From contig CAYJIG010000047.1 of assembly GCA_964370165.1 (NCBI GenBank), forward strand, positions 1-15,976: a stretch of DNA of 15,976 nt. Reading direction: 5' to 3'. The notes under the pieces were generated by a model that saw nothing but the letters and a program-made list of their open reading frames with translations, was not told the DNA's origin and did not search any database. Origin of the DNA: JAAYCI01 sp964370165 (GTDB taxonomy: Bacteria; Bacillota; Clostridia; Oscillospirales; Ruminococcaceae). The translations under genes were made by a program, and so were the position numbers. How positions within the stretch are numbered: position 1 is the first letter of the stretch; every line of letters starts with the position of its first letter. Of this stretch, positions 1 through 5,737 are shown one piece after another.

Positions 1-67
1 AACCTTCACTGCTATATATCACGCCATTAAAAGATTATTTACAGTAAGCTCGCAAAGTCTATTTCAG

Positions 68-1030
68 TTATTTATCTTGCAGCCTAATATCTTCACCCCA
101 AAACCTCATCGGGTGACACTCGCCAAGCAGTCTTGATATAATTTTCTCGTCATACCGCATTTCCAGCACGCGGTTATTACATATATTAGTGGTGTATATG
201 GTCGGCTTTCCTATCCGTGCGTTCACCAGCTCGTACAGTTTCGCCAAAATATACGGTGTTGTATATTCTGTCCCAAGATCATCCAGCACCAATAAATCCG
301 CCGTCATCATTGCCGAAAACAACTCCTCGGCCTTGTCCTTTTCGTCGAAGTTTCCGATAGTTGAAAACACACTTTGCGAGCTGACATATATCACGTCATA
401 CCCTTTTTCCAGTACCACCGACGCAATGGAAAGCGCCAAATGAGTTTTTCCAAGCCCTGCATCCCCAAACATATAAAGGCTTTTGCTGTTTGGACCATAT
501 GTTTCCGCCCAATATTTACACTCTTTCAAGATCCCGTCCATGGACCTGCGTGGATGCACCGTGCCCATATCCAGTTCCATGCGCTCGGGATAGTAATTCA
601 GACTAAAATTTTCAAACCTACAAAGTTTCAACGGACCGCTCAAATGCACATCCATTCTACGTAGCTTTTTCATTTCTTCCTGCACGCAGTCGCACATTTT
701 ACCGTCATTTTTTCCTGTATCTTCACACACTTTACAGTGGTATGCCGCTCTTAAACTGTATTCAGACTTACCCACCTGAGAAAGCAGGCGTTCTTTTTGC
801 CCGGACAGCATGTTCAGCTCTTTCAGCTTTTCGGCCGCTTCTTCTTTTTGACCCGCAAGGGACAACATGGCAGCTTTTGCGCCTGCCTCTGTTATTTTTT
901 GCTCCATTTCACGCAGTTGAGGCAATGCTTCATACAAGTCGTTTTTATCTTGCACTGCCTTTGTTTCGGCCACCTGCCTACGCTGGCGCACTGTTGCAAG
1001 CGCCTTTTGATACAGCTGCTGCTTATCCAT
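68..1030 (-). CDS. dnaC: DnaC/DnaI-type helicase loader ATPase
   Basis: A 320-residue AAA+ ATPase of the DnaC/DnaI/IstB-like group, expected to load the replicative helicase DnaB at origins or restarted forks in the cytoplasm. Seen: a charged, probably coiled N-terminal region (about 1-95), a four-cysteine cluster (C99, C102, C113, C115) matching the zinc site of this family, Walker A GDAGLGKT at 189-196, Walker B LLVLDD at 246-251, a sensor-1-like TIYTTN at 277-282 and an arginine at R300 before LLGE. Its ATG lies inside the last codons of the upstream dnaD-like gene (8-nt overlap), with a GAGGGG ribosome site in that gene's tail, so the two are translationally coupled. The family also includes IstB of IS21 elements, but no IstA transposase is adjacent and the zinc motif plus DnaD neighbour favour the replication protein. 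The product is confident; the exact symbol (dnaC versus dnaI) is naming convention. Confidence 0.9.
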   Translation of the reverse strand: MDKQQLYQKALATVRQRRQVAETKAVQDKNDLYEALPQLREMEQKITEAGAKAAMLSLAGQKEEAAEKLKELNMLSGQKERLLSQVGKSEYSLRAAYHCKVCEDTGKNDGKMCDCVQEEMKKLRRMDVHLSGPLKLCRFENFSLNYYPERMELDMGTVHPRRSMDGILKECKYWAETYGPNSKSLYMFGDAGLGKTHLALSIASVVLEKGYDVIYVSSQSVFSTIGNFDEKDKAEELFSAMMTADLLVLDDLGTEYTTPYILAKLYELVNARIGKPTIYTTNICNNRVLEMRYDEKIISRLLGECHPMRFWGEDIRLQDK

Positions 1031-1955
1031 TTTCCCCTCGTTTCATCGGCACGTAGTCCAGCACCGTACCCAGCATATCTTTTTTGTTCGGCACTTCTTT
1101 TCGGCTGATACGCACATTTCTGGCCTCGCCTCGTTGCGATAAGTCCTGAGGTTTTTCATACCCTTTTGTTTTCCAGCGCTTTAAAATTCCATTTATGTAC
1201 CGTATATCGTCGCTTTTATCCCCTGCCACCAGCCGTGCCGCGTCAATCATATCATACCCGTACTCATACTCTTCAAACCATATGGCCACTTTCTTTTTAT
1301 CCGCCAGTGAAAAAGCCTCGGCACTCATCCCAAGATGTTTTGCCAACGCTTCCAGACGCAACATTCTTTGCGACTGCAGTTTCAAAAAGCTGTCGGCGTC
1401 CGCTGCGTTGTTTATGCCGTTATCTTTCCACGTATTCAATATTTTTTCCACATACTTCGCGTTTTTCGCGCCGTTTGCCAAGGCTTCGCTGGCCGCAAGC
1501 AGAACTAAATCCATAGAAAACTTGTCTTGCACGCACAAGCTGACATATGCGTTTATATCACTTTGACCAATCACCATGCCAAACAACCTCTGAAGCTCGT
1601 CTATCATCACCCGCAAGTTTTTGTTTTCGTCACTTGCCTGCACCACTTCTTTCGTGGTCAGTTTTTTGCGTTTTTTAGGCTCAAACCCGGCCACGTCTTC
1701 CATCATCGGAGGCTCTTCTTGATAAATCAGCCCGGCACCTTCCCAATAGTTCAGTGCCGCCTCGGCTTTCGCCTTAGGCATCCTCAGCGCCTTAGCCACA
1801 TCGTCTGCGCTTGCACCCTGCGCTTGCAAAACATACAGCGCCACTTGAAAAAGCCCTTCTTTTTTATCGCCCGTGCCACCAACTACGCCCAATTTTGCAA
1901 AAACCAGTTGTGGCACAGCCACGCTATCCCCCGCCACCTTCACCGGTTTGTACAC
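1023..1955 (-). CDS. DnaD domain primosome protein with two DnaD_B repeats
   Basis: A DnaD/DnaB-family replication-initiation protein, known in Firmicutes to act with the DnaI/DnaC loader next door. Seen: an N-terminal winged-helix-like part (ASADDVAKALRMPKAKAEAALNYWEGAGLIY), a basic linker (PKKRKK), then two copies of the C-terminal DnaD-like module, each ending in the signature Y-x3-IL-x2-W-x3-G (YVEKILNTWKDNGI and YINGILKRWKTKGY). Start choice: AAGGGGG lies at 1964-1970; this is 8 nt before a GTG at 1955 but only 2 nt before an ATG at 1961, so GTG (310 residues) is preferred. A longer frame from an ATG at 2009 has no ribosome site. The 3' end overlaps dnaC by 8 nt. The two-module layout resembles phage and clostridial DnaD-like proteins more than the single-module B. 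subtilis DnaD. Family confidence is high; the start is uncertain. Confidence 0.88.
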   Translation of the reverse strand: MYKPVKVAGDSVAVPQLVFAKLGVVGGTGDKKEGLFQVALYVLQAQGASADDVAKALRMPKAKAEAALNYWEGAGLIYQEEPPMMEDVAGFEPKKRKKLTTKEVVQASDENKNLRVMIDELQRLFGMVIGQSDINAYVSLCVQDKFSMDLVLLAASEALANGAKNAKYVEKILNTWKDNGINNAADADSFLKLQSQRMLRLEALAKHLGMSAEAFSLADKKKVAIWFEEYEYGYDMIDAARLVAGDKSDDIRYINGILKRWKTKGYEKPQDLSQRGEARNVRISRKEVPNKKDMLGTVLDYVPMKRGENG

Positions 1956-1963
1956 AGGCATTG

Positions 1964-1970
1964 CCCCCTT
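1964..1970 (-). promoter_or_regulatory. Ribosome binding site deciding the dnaD-like start
   Basis: On the minus strand this reads AAGGGGG, pairing with the anti-Shine-Dalgarno with one G-U wobble. Its 8-nt distance to GTG 1955 is ideal, while ATG 1961 is only 2 nt away and ATG 2009 lies upstream of it. Confidence 0.55.
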
Positions 1971-2075
1971 TATATCTTTTATATATTTCCATAGCATACA
2001 TTTTACCATATTTCAAGGCACAAAAAAAGGGCATGATATATAATCTTGCCTCAAATTCTTTATTCATATATACAC

Positions 2076-2140
2076 AAAAAAACACAGCTACTTTGGTGTA
2101 TTAAACATCTACCATTCCAAGAAAGCTGTGTTTTATTTTT
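2076..2140. terminator. Bidirectional terminator downstream of spo0A
   Basis: An 11-bp perfect inverted repeat (AAAACACAGCT at 2079-2089 with AGCTGTGTTTT at 2124-2134) encloses a 34-nt loop. On the minus strand the right arm of the transcript runs into seven U residues, suiting termination of spo0A; on the plus strand it runs into TTTTATTTTTT. The loop can add a short TTGG/CCAA pairing, and it is longer than in a standard terminator. Confidence 0.75.
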
Positions 2141-2194
2141 TAATTAGCACAAAATACCCCCGGTATTATTATTCCGTCCTGTCCCTTCTGTTTA

Positions 2195-2953
2195 TTATGC
2201 CCCGCGCCGATTCGCCATAGTTATCCTGTCTGCCAGCATAGCAATAAACTCCGAATTTGTAGGCTTGCCACGTAGACTGTGTATGGTGCTTCCAAAATAG
2301 AAGTTCAGCACTTCTATGTCGCCTCTATCCCACGCCACTTCAATAGCATGACGGATAGCCCTTTCCACCCTTGATGCCGTTGTGCCGTTCATGTCAGCAA
2401 TGTCAGGATATAAAATTTTCGTCACTGCGTTGATAAGAGAAGGATCCTCCACCACGGCCAAAATAGCATCACGCAAAAACCTGTATCCTTTGATATGTGC
2501 AGGCACGCCGATAGTCCTCAGCATATCCGTCACCATATCTTTGTTCATCACGTCTTCGGTGGTGATATGAACCATTTTCCGTCCGCTGCTCGCCAAGATA
2601 CGCTGTGCAAAATCTGTCACATCAAACGGCTTAAGAAAATAAAACGAAAACCCACTTTCCATCACTTCGCGTTCGATTTCTTCATTTTGGAATGTACCCG
2701 TCACATAAAAAGTGGTATTTGCGTCGGGACAACTTTCCATATATTTCTTTTTCAGCGAAAATGCATCCATCCCCGGCATAAACACATCCAGTAACACTGC
2801 GTCCGGTTGCAACTGCACTGCGTGCTGATATGCCACTATTCCATCTCTTTGGCACACTTGCATGTCAATGCCGTACTCCGGCAACACATCTTTACATAGC
2901 CTGCATAATTCCGGTGATGTCTCTGTCATCAATAACCTGATATTGCTATTCAT
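2195..2953 (-). CDS. spo0A: Spo0A sporulation master response regulator
   Basis: The master transcription factor of sporulation entry, 252 residues, two domains. The receiver (about 4-120) keeps the phospho-acceptor D56 (LLDVFMPGMD), switch T85 and K108 (FLKPFD), but the acidic metal pair near residue 11 reads T-E-T instead of D-D, so the residue equivalent to CheY D13 appears to be T12. The C-terminal domain (about 145-250) is near-canonical: IGVPAHIKGYRFLRDAI at 148-164, LYPDIA at 181-186, the recognition helix region TTASRVERAIRHAIEVAW at 191-208 and GKPTNSEFIAM at 229-239. The ATG has an excellent AAGGAGGT site. It is a single-gene unit with its own promoter and tandem 0A boxes upstream, pointing to autoregulation. 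The usual Bacillus/Clostridium neighbour spoIVB is absent here. Identity is very secure; how the altered receiver is phosphorylated is open. Confidence 0.97.
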   Translation of the reverse strand: MNSNIRLLMTETSPELCRLCKDVLPEYGIDMQVCQRDGIVAYQHAVQLQPDAVLLDVFMPGMDAFSLKKKYMESCPDANTTFYVTGTFQNEEIEREVMESGFSFYFLKPFDVTDFAQRILASSGRKMVHITTEDVMNKDMVTDMLRTIGVPAHIKGYRFLRDAILAVVEDPSLINAVTKILYPDIADMNGTTASRVERAIRHAIEVAWDRGDIEVLNFYFGSTIHSLRGKPTNSEFIAMLADRITMANRRGA

Positions 2954-3028
2954 ACTTACCTCCTTAATCGCGGTGGTTAAGTTTCAAACAATCCAATTTC
3001 TTGTTTTCACTTCACCTTAAGACAATTA

Positions 3029-3058
3029 AGTATACCACATCACAAAAACACTGTGCAA
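3029..3058 (-). promoter_or_regulatory. spo0A sigma-A-type promoter
   Basis: On the minus strand TTGCAC (3053-3058), an 18-bp spacer, then TATACT (3029-3034) preceded by TGG, an extended -10. The predicted start near 3022 gives a roughly 70-nt leader before the spo0A ATG. Confidence 0.7.
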
Positions 3059-3077
3059 CAACAATTTATCTTCTTGA

Positions 3078-3097
3078 TTCGACATTTTTCGACATTT
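3078..3097 (-). promoter_or_regulatory. Tandem Spo0A binding sites (0A boxes)
   Basis: The plus strand reads TTCGACATTT twice without interruption, so the minus strand carries TGTCGAA twice, the core of the consensus 0A box TTTGTCGAA. The two boxes are exactly 10 bp (one helical turn) apart, the arrangement known for tandem Spo0A binding. They centre about 64 bp upstream of the predicted spo0A transcription start, consistent with autoregulation by Spo0A~P. Binding itself is inferred. Confidence 0.75.
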
Positions 3098-3142
3098 TTA
3101 TCTCAAGTTTTTTAACTATCCTAGTCCAACCATAGGTAAAGC

Positions 3143-3604
3143 CTAGCCTTTTGTCACTATGCCGTTTTCCATATGGTAATATTCATCTTCTCTTGTGTCT
3201 GTTTGATCCTTTTGAGGAAAATAATACACTTCCACGTTTGTCCCGCCGATATCTTCCCCACGTGTAACGGCAAAGTCAAAATCACGCGCAGGCCCAAAAA
3301 ACTCCATCATGCTACGCTGCACATACAGCTCATATTCTGTCAACGCACCTGTGTCGTCATAGCTTTTTATCATGTTAGAGTAAGAGCTTGGCGCTTGGCC
3401 CAGTCCTTGTAATTCTGCAGTTTTCTCTGCCAAAAGCAACGCCGCTTCAATCTGGCCGATATTTGCTTTTGCGGCCGATTCATTCGCCCGTTGAACTGCG
3501 CCATATGCCGCCCCGGCACACAGCGAAAACACAATAACGCCCACACATATCAAGATAAAAATCCACATACCTGTGGACAACTGCCTTTTTTCCATTCCCT
3601 GCAC
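3143..3604 (-). CDS. Small single-pass membrane protein, unknown function
   Basis: A 153-residue protein I cannot assign to a named family. Seen: a short basic N-terminus (MEKRQ), one hydrophobic segment at about 12-37 (WIFILICVGVIVFSLCAGAAYGA), then an amphipathic helical stretch (ANIGQIEAALLLAEKTAEL) and a mostly polar, acidic, presumably extracytoplasmic tail. Helix-then-globule is loosely reminiscent of pseudopilins, but there is no prepilin cleavage motif (G followed by aromatic-T-L-x-E), so I do not call it one. Start choice: GGGAGGAG at 3609-3616 sits well for GTG 3604; the ATG at 3595 is too far and the ATG at 3643 is upstream of the ribosome site. It lies in the same direction as spo0A, but spo0A has its own promoter in the 190-bp gap. 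Likely a real gene with its own promoter. Confidence 0.7.
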   Translation of the reverse strand: MQGMEKRQLSTGMWIFILICVGVIVFSLCAGAAYGAVQRANESAAKANIGQIEAALLLAEKTAELQGLGQAPSSYSNMIKSYDDTGALTEYELYVQRSMMEFFGPARDFDFAVTRGEDIGGTNVEVYYFPQKDQTDTREDEYYHMENGIVTKG

Positions 3605-3674
3605 AGGTCTCCTCCCGTTCACACAAACTTTACAAATTATCATCTATTAGTATAACACTGACTATATAAATAAT

Positions 3675-3703
3675 ACTATACTGTATTTCCCATGAAAACA
3701 CAA
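3675..3703 (-). promoter_or_regulatory. Probable promoter of the small membrane protein
   Basis: On the minus strand TTGTGT (3698-3703), a 17-bp spacer, then TATAGT (3675-3680). The -35 is a modest match. A TATACT further downstream lacks a partner -35. Confidence 0.45.
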
Positions 3704-3774
3704 TGAAGTGGCTTGTTTTCTTTTTTGTATATTAATTTTCTCTTTAGTTTTTCTTTATTTTCCGCCTTCTTTAC

Positions 3775-3803
3775 TTGCAAAAAAAGCTAAAAAAGGCTAT
3801 AAT
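3775..3803 (+). promoter_or_regulatory. Sigma-A promoter of the tsaE-tsaB-upp operon
   Basis: TTGCAA (3775-3780), a 17-bp spacer, and a perfect TATAAT (3798-3803) in a very AT-rich stretch. It implies a start near 3810 and a leader of about 100 nt before tsaE; I see no riboswitch-like or attenuator structure in that leader. Confidence 0.8.
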
Positions 3804-3913
3804 ATACAAAGAATATAAAGATATTACTTCCTGTTTTCATGTTCGATGTCAACAGCATAGAATATTTTATATATGCCATATTTGCTTTTGCAAATATAAC
3901 CATGAGGGTCTCC

Positions 3914-4339
3914 ATGCAACAATTTATGACTTATTCGTTCGAGGAAACCATGGCGATAGCTCGTCGTCTGGCTCCTTATTTGCATGGTGGAGATGTAGTT
4001 GCCTTCACCGGCGGCATAGGCAGTGGCAAAACCACTTTTTGTCGCGCTTTAGTCGAGGCTTTTGGCTCCGACGATTCGGTGCAAAGCCCCACATTTTCCA
4101 TTGTAAATACTTACAGAGGCGATACTTTAATCGCTCATTTCGATGCTTGGCGCATCAACACCGAGGAAGACCTGGAAACGGCCGGGTTTTACGATTACAT
4201 CAGCTCGGGTGCTCTTGTGCTAGTCGAATGGAGCGAAAACATATCGGCCTTTTTACCTAAAGATTGCATTACCATAGATATTGTTATTAAGGACGACTGT
4301 ATGCGAGCCATCACAATCAAGGGAGTGCCTACCATTTGA
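3914..4339 (+). CDS. tsaE: tRNA t6A biosynthesis ATPase TsaE
   Basis: The P-loop ATPase of the TsaB-TsaD-TsaE complex, which makes N6-threonylcarbamoyladenosine at position 37 of ANN-decoding tRNAs. Seen in 141 residues: Walker A GGIGSGKTT (33-41), the family blocks VQSPTFSIVNTY (56-67) and HFDAWRI (75-81), and VEWSEN (104-109), matching the conserved W-x-E region. The length fits the family (about 140-160). Start choice: GAGGG at 3904-3908 is 5 nt before ATG 3914; an open frame back to 3839 adds an unlikely hydrophobic extension with no ribosome site. The typical GDLGAGKT loop is slightly varied to GGIGSGKT. The stop codon overlaps the TTG start of tsaB, its usual partner, so identity and operon context agree. 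Confidence 0.95.
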   Translation: MQQFMTYSFEETMAIARRLAPYLHGGDVVAFTGGIGSGKTTFCRALVEAFGSDDSVQSPTFSIVNTYRGDTLIAHFDAWRINTEEDLETAGFYDYISSGALVLVEWSENISAFLPKDCITIDIVIKDDCMRAITIKGVPTI

Positions 4340-5061
4340 ATAAAACCATTTTCGCGCTGGACTCTTCGACAAAGTCCTCCGGTGCATGCATCATGCAAGG
4401 CCGGAAGATAATAAGCGAGGAGCATTGCCGTGCGGGTTTAACACATTCACAGACCTTGCTTTTTTTGGTACAGCGTGTTTTTGAAAAAGCCAATCTTTCT
4501 CCAGCCGATGTCGAAATTTGTGCTGTTGTGTCCGGTCCGGGTAGCTTCACCGGTTTGCGCATCGGCCTGGCACTTGCCAAAGGTATGTTTTTTTCATCTG
4601 ATACACGCATGATGCCGGTGTCCACATTGCATGCAATAGCTGCATGCGCAGACATTCGCGGCACTGTTGTAAGTGCGCTGGACGCACGCCGAAACGAAGT
4701 ATATTGGTCGGCCTTTTCATGCGATGAACACGGTGCACATCGCCTGACAAACGACGCTGCCGCCCCTGTTTCTGAGCTTTCTTCGTTTTTACAATCTGCC
4801 ACTTCTCCTGTTTTCTTCCTTGGTGACGGCGCACATCTATGCTATAATACCTATGGCGATTTTTCATGTGTGAAGCACTATGACAGCAACCAGGTGCTAC
4901 CCATTGCCCGAGGCGCCGCCATTTTAGCCGGCGAAAGCTCTTCCGAGCTTCTTTCACCTCAAAATGTCATTCCCAGCTATTTACGTCTTTCACAGGCCGA
5001 GCGTGAACGGCGTTTGCGTCTTGTAAACATCCTTCAAAAGGAGGCTGATATCAATGCCTAA
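4336..5061 (+). CDS. tsaB: tRNA t6A complex subunit TsaB
   Basis: The TsaD-paralogous scaffold of the t6A-synthesising complex (also called YeaZ). Seen: an ASKHA-type N-terminus ALDSSTKSSGACIM (7-20), THSQTLL (36-42), the diagnostic SGPGSFTGLRIG (66-77), PVSTLHAIA (94-102) and ALDARRNEVYWSAF (114-127). Length 241 fits the family. Translation apparently starts at a TTG overlapping the tsaE stop (TTGA), with AAGGGAG about 10 nt upstream. Its 3' end overlaps upp by 8 nt. In many Firmicutes the order is tsaE-tsaB-rimI-tsaD; here rimI and tsaD are not adjacent and upp follows, so those partners should lie elsewhere. Confidence 0.95.
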   Translation: MNKTIFALDSSTKSSGACIMQGRKIISEEHCRAGLTHSQTLLFLVQRVFEKANLSPADVEICAVVSGPGSFTGLRIGLALAKGMFFSSDTRMMPVSTLHAIAACADIRGTVVSALDARRNEVYWSAFSCDEHGAHRLTNDAAAPVSELSSFLQSATSPVFFLGDGAHLCYNTYGDFSCVKHYDSNQVLPIARGAAILAGESSSELLSPQNVIPSYLRLSQAERERRLRLVNILQKEADINA

Positions 5062-5686
5062 TCCTATTATTATGATTGATCATCCTTTGGTCCAGCACAA
5101 ACTTGCGCTACTTCGCGATGTGCAAACAGGCACAAAGGAATTTAAAGAACTGATAAGCGAGCTTGCCATGCTGATGTGTTACGAGGCCACTCGCGATCTT
5201 TCCACCGAAGAGGTGGACGTACAAACCCCTCTTGCCATATCAAAAGTACACAAGCTATCCGGACGTAAACTAGCTTTTGTGCCAATTTTACGCGCAGGCC
5301 TTGGCATGGTAGAGGGTATGATGAAGCTGGTTCCTGCCGCTAAAATCGGCCACATTGGGCTATATCGCGACCCCGATACTTTAGAGCCTGTGGAATATTA
5401 CTGCAAGCTACCCAGTGACATTTCCGAGCGTGATGTCTTTTTGCTTGACCCGATGCTTGCCACCGGCGGAAGTGCCAGCGACGCCATCCGCTTGCTGCGC
5501 AAACGTGGTGCACGCCACATAAAATTCCTTGGAATTATTGCTGCCCCCGAGGGCCTGAAACGATTACAGGACGACTGGCCGGATGTTCCTGTTTATCTTG
5601 CTTCGCTTGACGAATATTTAAACGACCATGGTTACATCATGCCCGGGCTTGGCGATGCCGGAGACCGTATTTTCGGAACAAAATAA
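5054..5686 (+). CDS. upp: Uracil phosphoribosyltransferase
   Basis: Cytoplasmic pyrimidine-salvage enzyme converting uracil and PRPP to UMP. Seen in 210 residues (family about 208-210): start region IMIDHPLVQHKLALLRD, VPILRAGLGMVEG (76-88), the PRPP-binding loop LDPMLATGGSA (131-141), GIIAAPEGLKRL (160-171) and the uracil-binding C-terminus YIMPGLGDAGDRIFGTK (194-210). An AAAGGAGG site precedes ATG 5054 by a normal distance, inside the end of tsaB (8-nt overlap), so it is coupled to the t6A genes. All family motifs appear intact. A short weak hairpin follows, but there is no U-tract terminator, so read-through into the next gene is likely. Confidence 0.97.
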   Translation: MPNPIIMIDHPLVQHKLALLRDVQTGTKEFKELISELAMLMCYEATRDLSTEEVDVQTPLAISKVHKLSGRKLAFVPILRAGLGMVEGMMKLVPAAKIGHIGLYRDPDTLEPVEYYCKLPSDISERDVFLLDPMLATGGSASDAIRLLRKRGARHIKFLGIIAAPEGLKRLQDDWPDVPVYLASLDEYLNDHGYIMPGLGDAGDRIFGTK

Positions 5687-5698
5687 TAACAATTTAAG

Positions 5699-5715
5699 TG
5701 TGTTATTTTAACACA
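5699..5715. repeat. Small palindrome between upp and the repeat protein
   Basis: TGTGTTA, a TTT loop, TAACACA: a perfect 7-bp inverted repeat. It lacks a following T-tract, so it is more likely an mRNA hairpin or operator-like site than a terminator. No function is assigned. Confidence 0.4.
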
Positions 5716-5737
5716 TAATTAATTGGGAGTGTGCTCT

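Noticed and set aside
1..67. Gene remnant at the left edge
   Set aside because: No coding frame, terminator or RNA structure could be supported in these 67 bases.
68..1030. The ATPase read as IstB of an IS21 element
   Set aside because: No IstA transposase or terminal inverted repeats are visible, and the four-cysteine motif and the overlapping DnaD-like gene fit a helicase loader.
3143..3604. Type IV pseudopilin assignment
   Set aside because: Helix placement is similar, but the prepilin peptidase motif and the conserved glutamate at +5 are absent.
3602..3643. N-terminal extension of the small membrane protein from ATG 3643
   Set aside because: The ribosome site GGGAGGAG at 3609-3616 lies within this extension and points to GTG 3604.
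3839..3913. Longer TsaE starting at ATG 3839
   Set aside because: The extension is hydrophobic, outside the family's length and lacks a ribosome site; ATG 3914 has GAGGG 5 nt upstream.
4365..4373. TTCGACAAA, a perfect inverse match to the consensus 0A box
   Set aside because: It lies inside the tsaB coding sequence (Ser-Thr-Lys codons), well downstream of the operon promoter, as a single copy; most likely chance.
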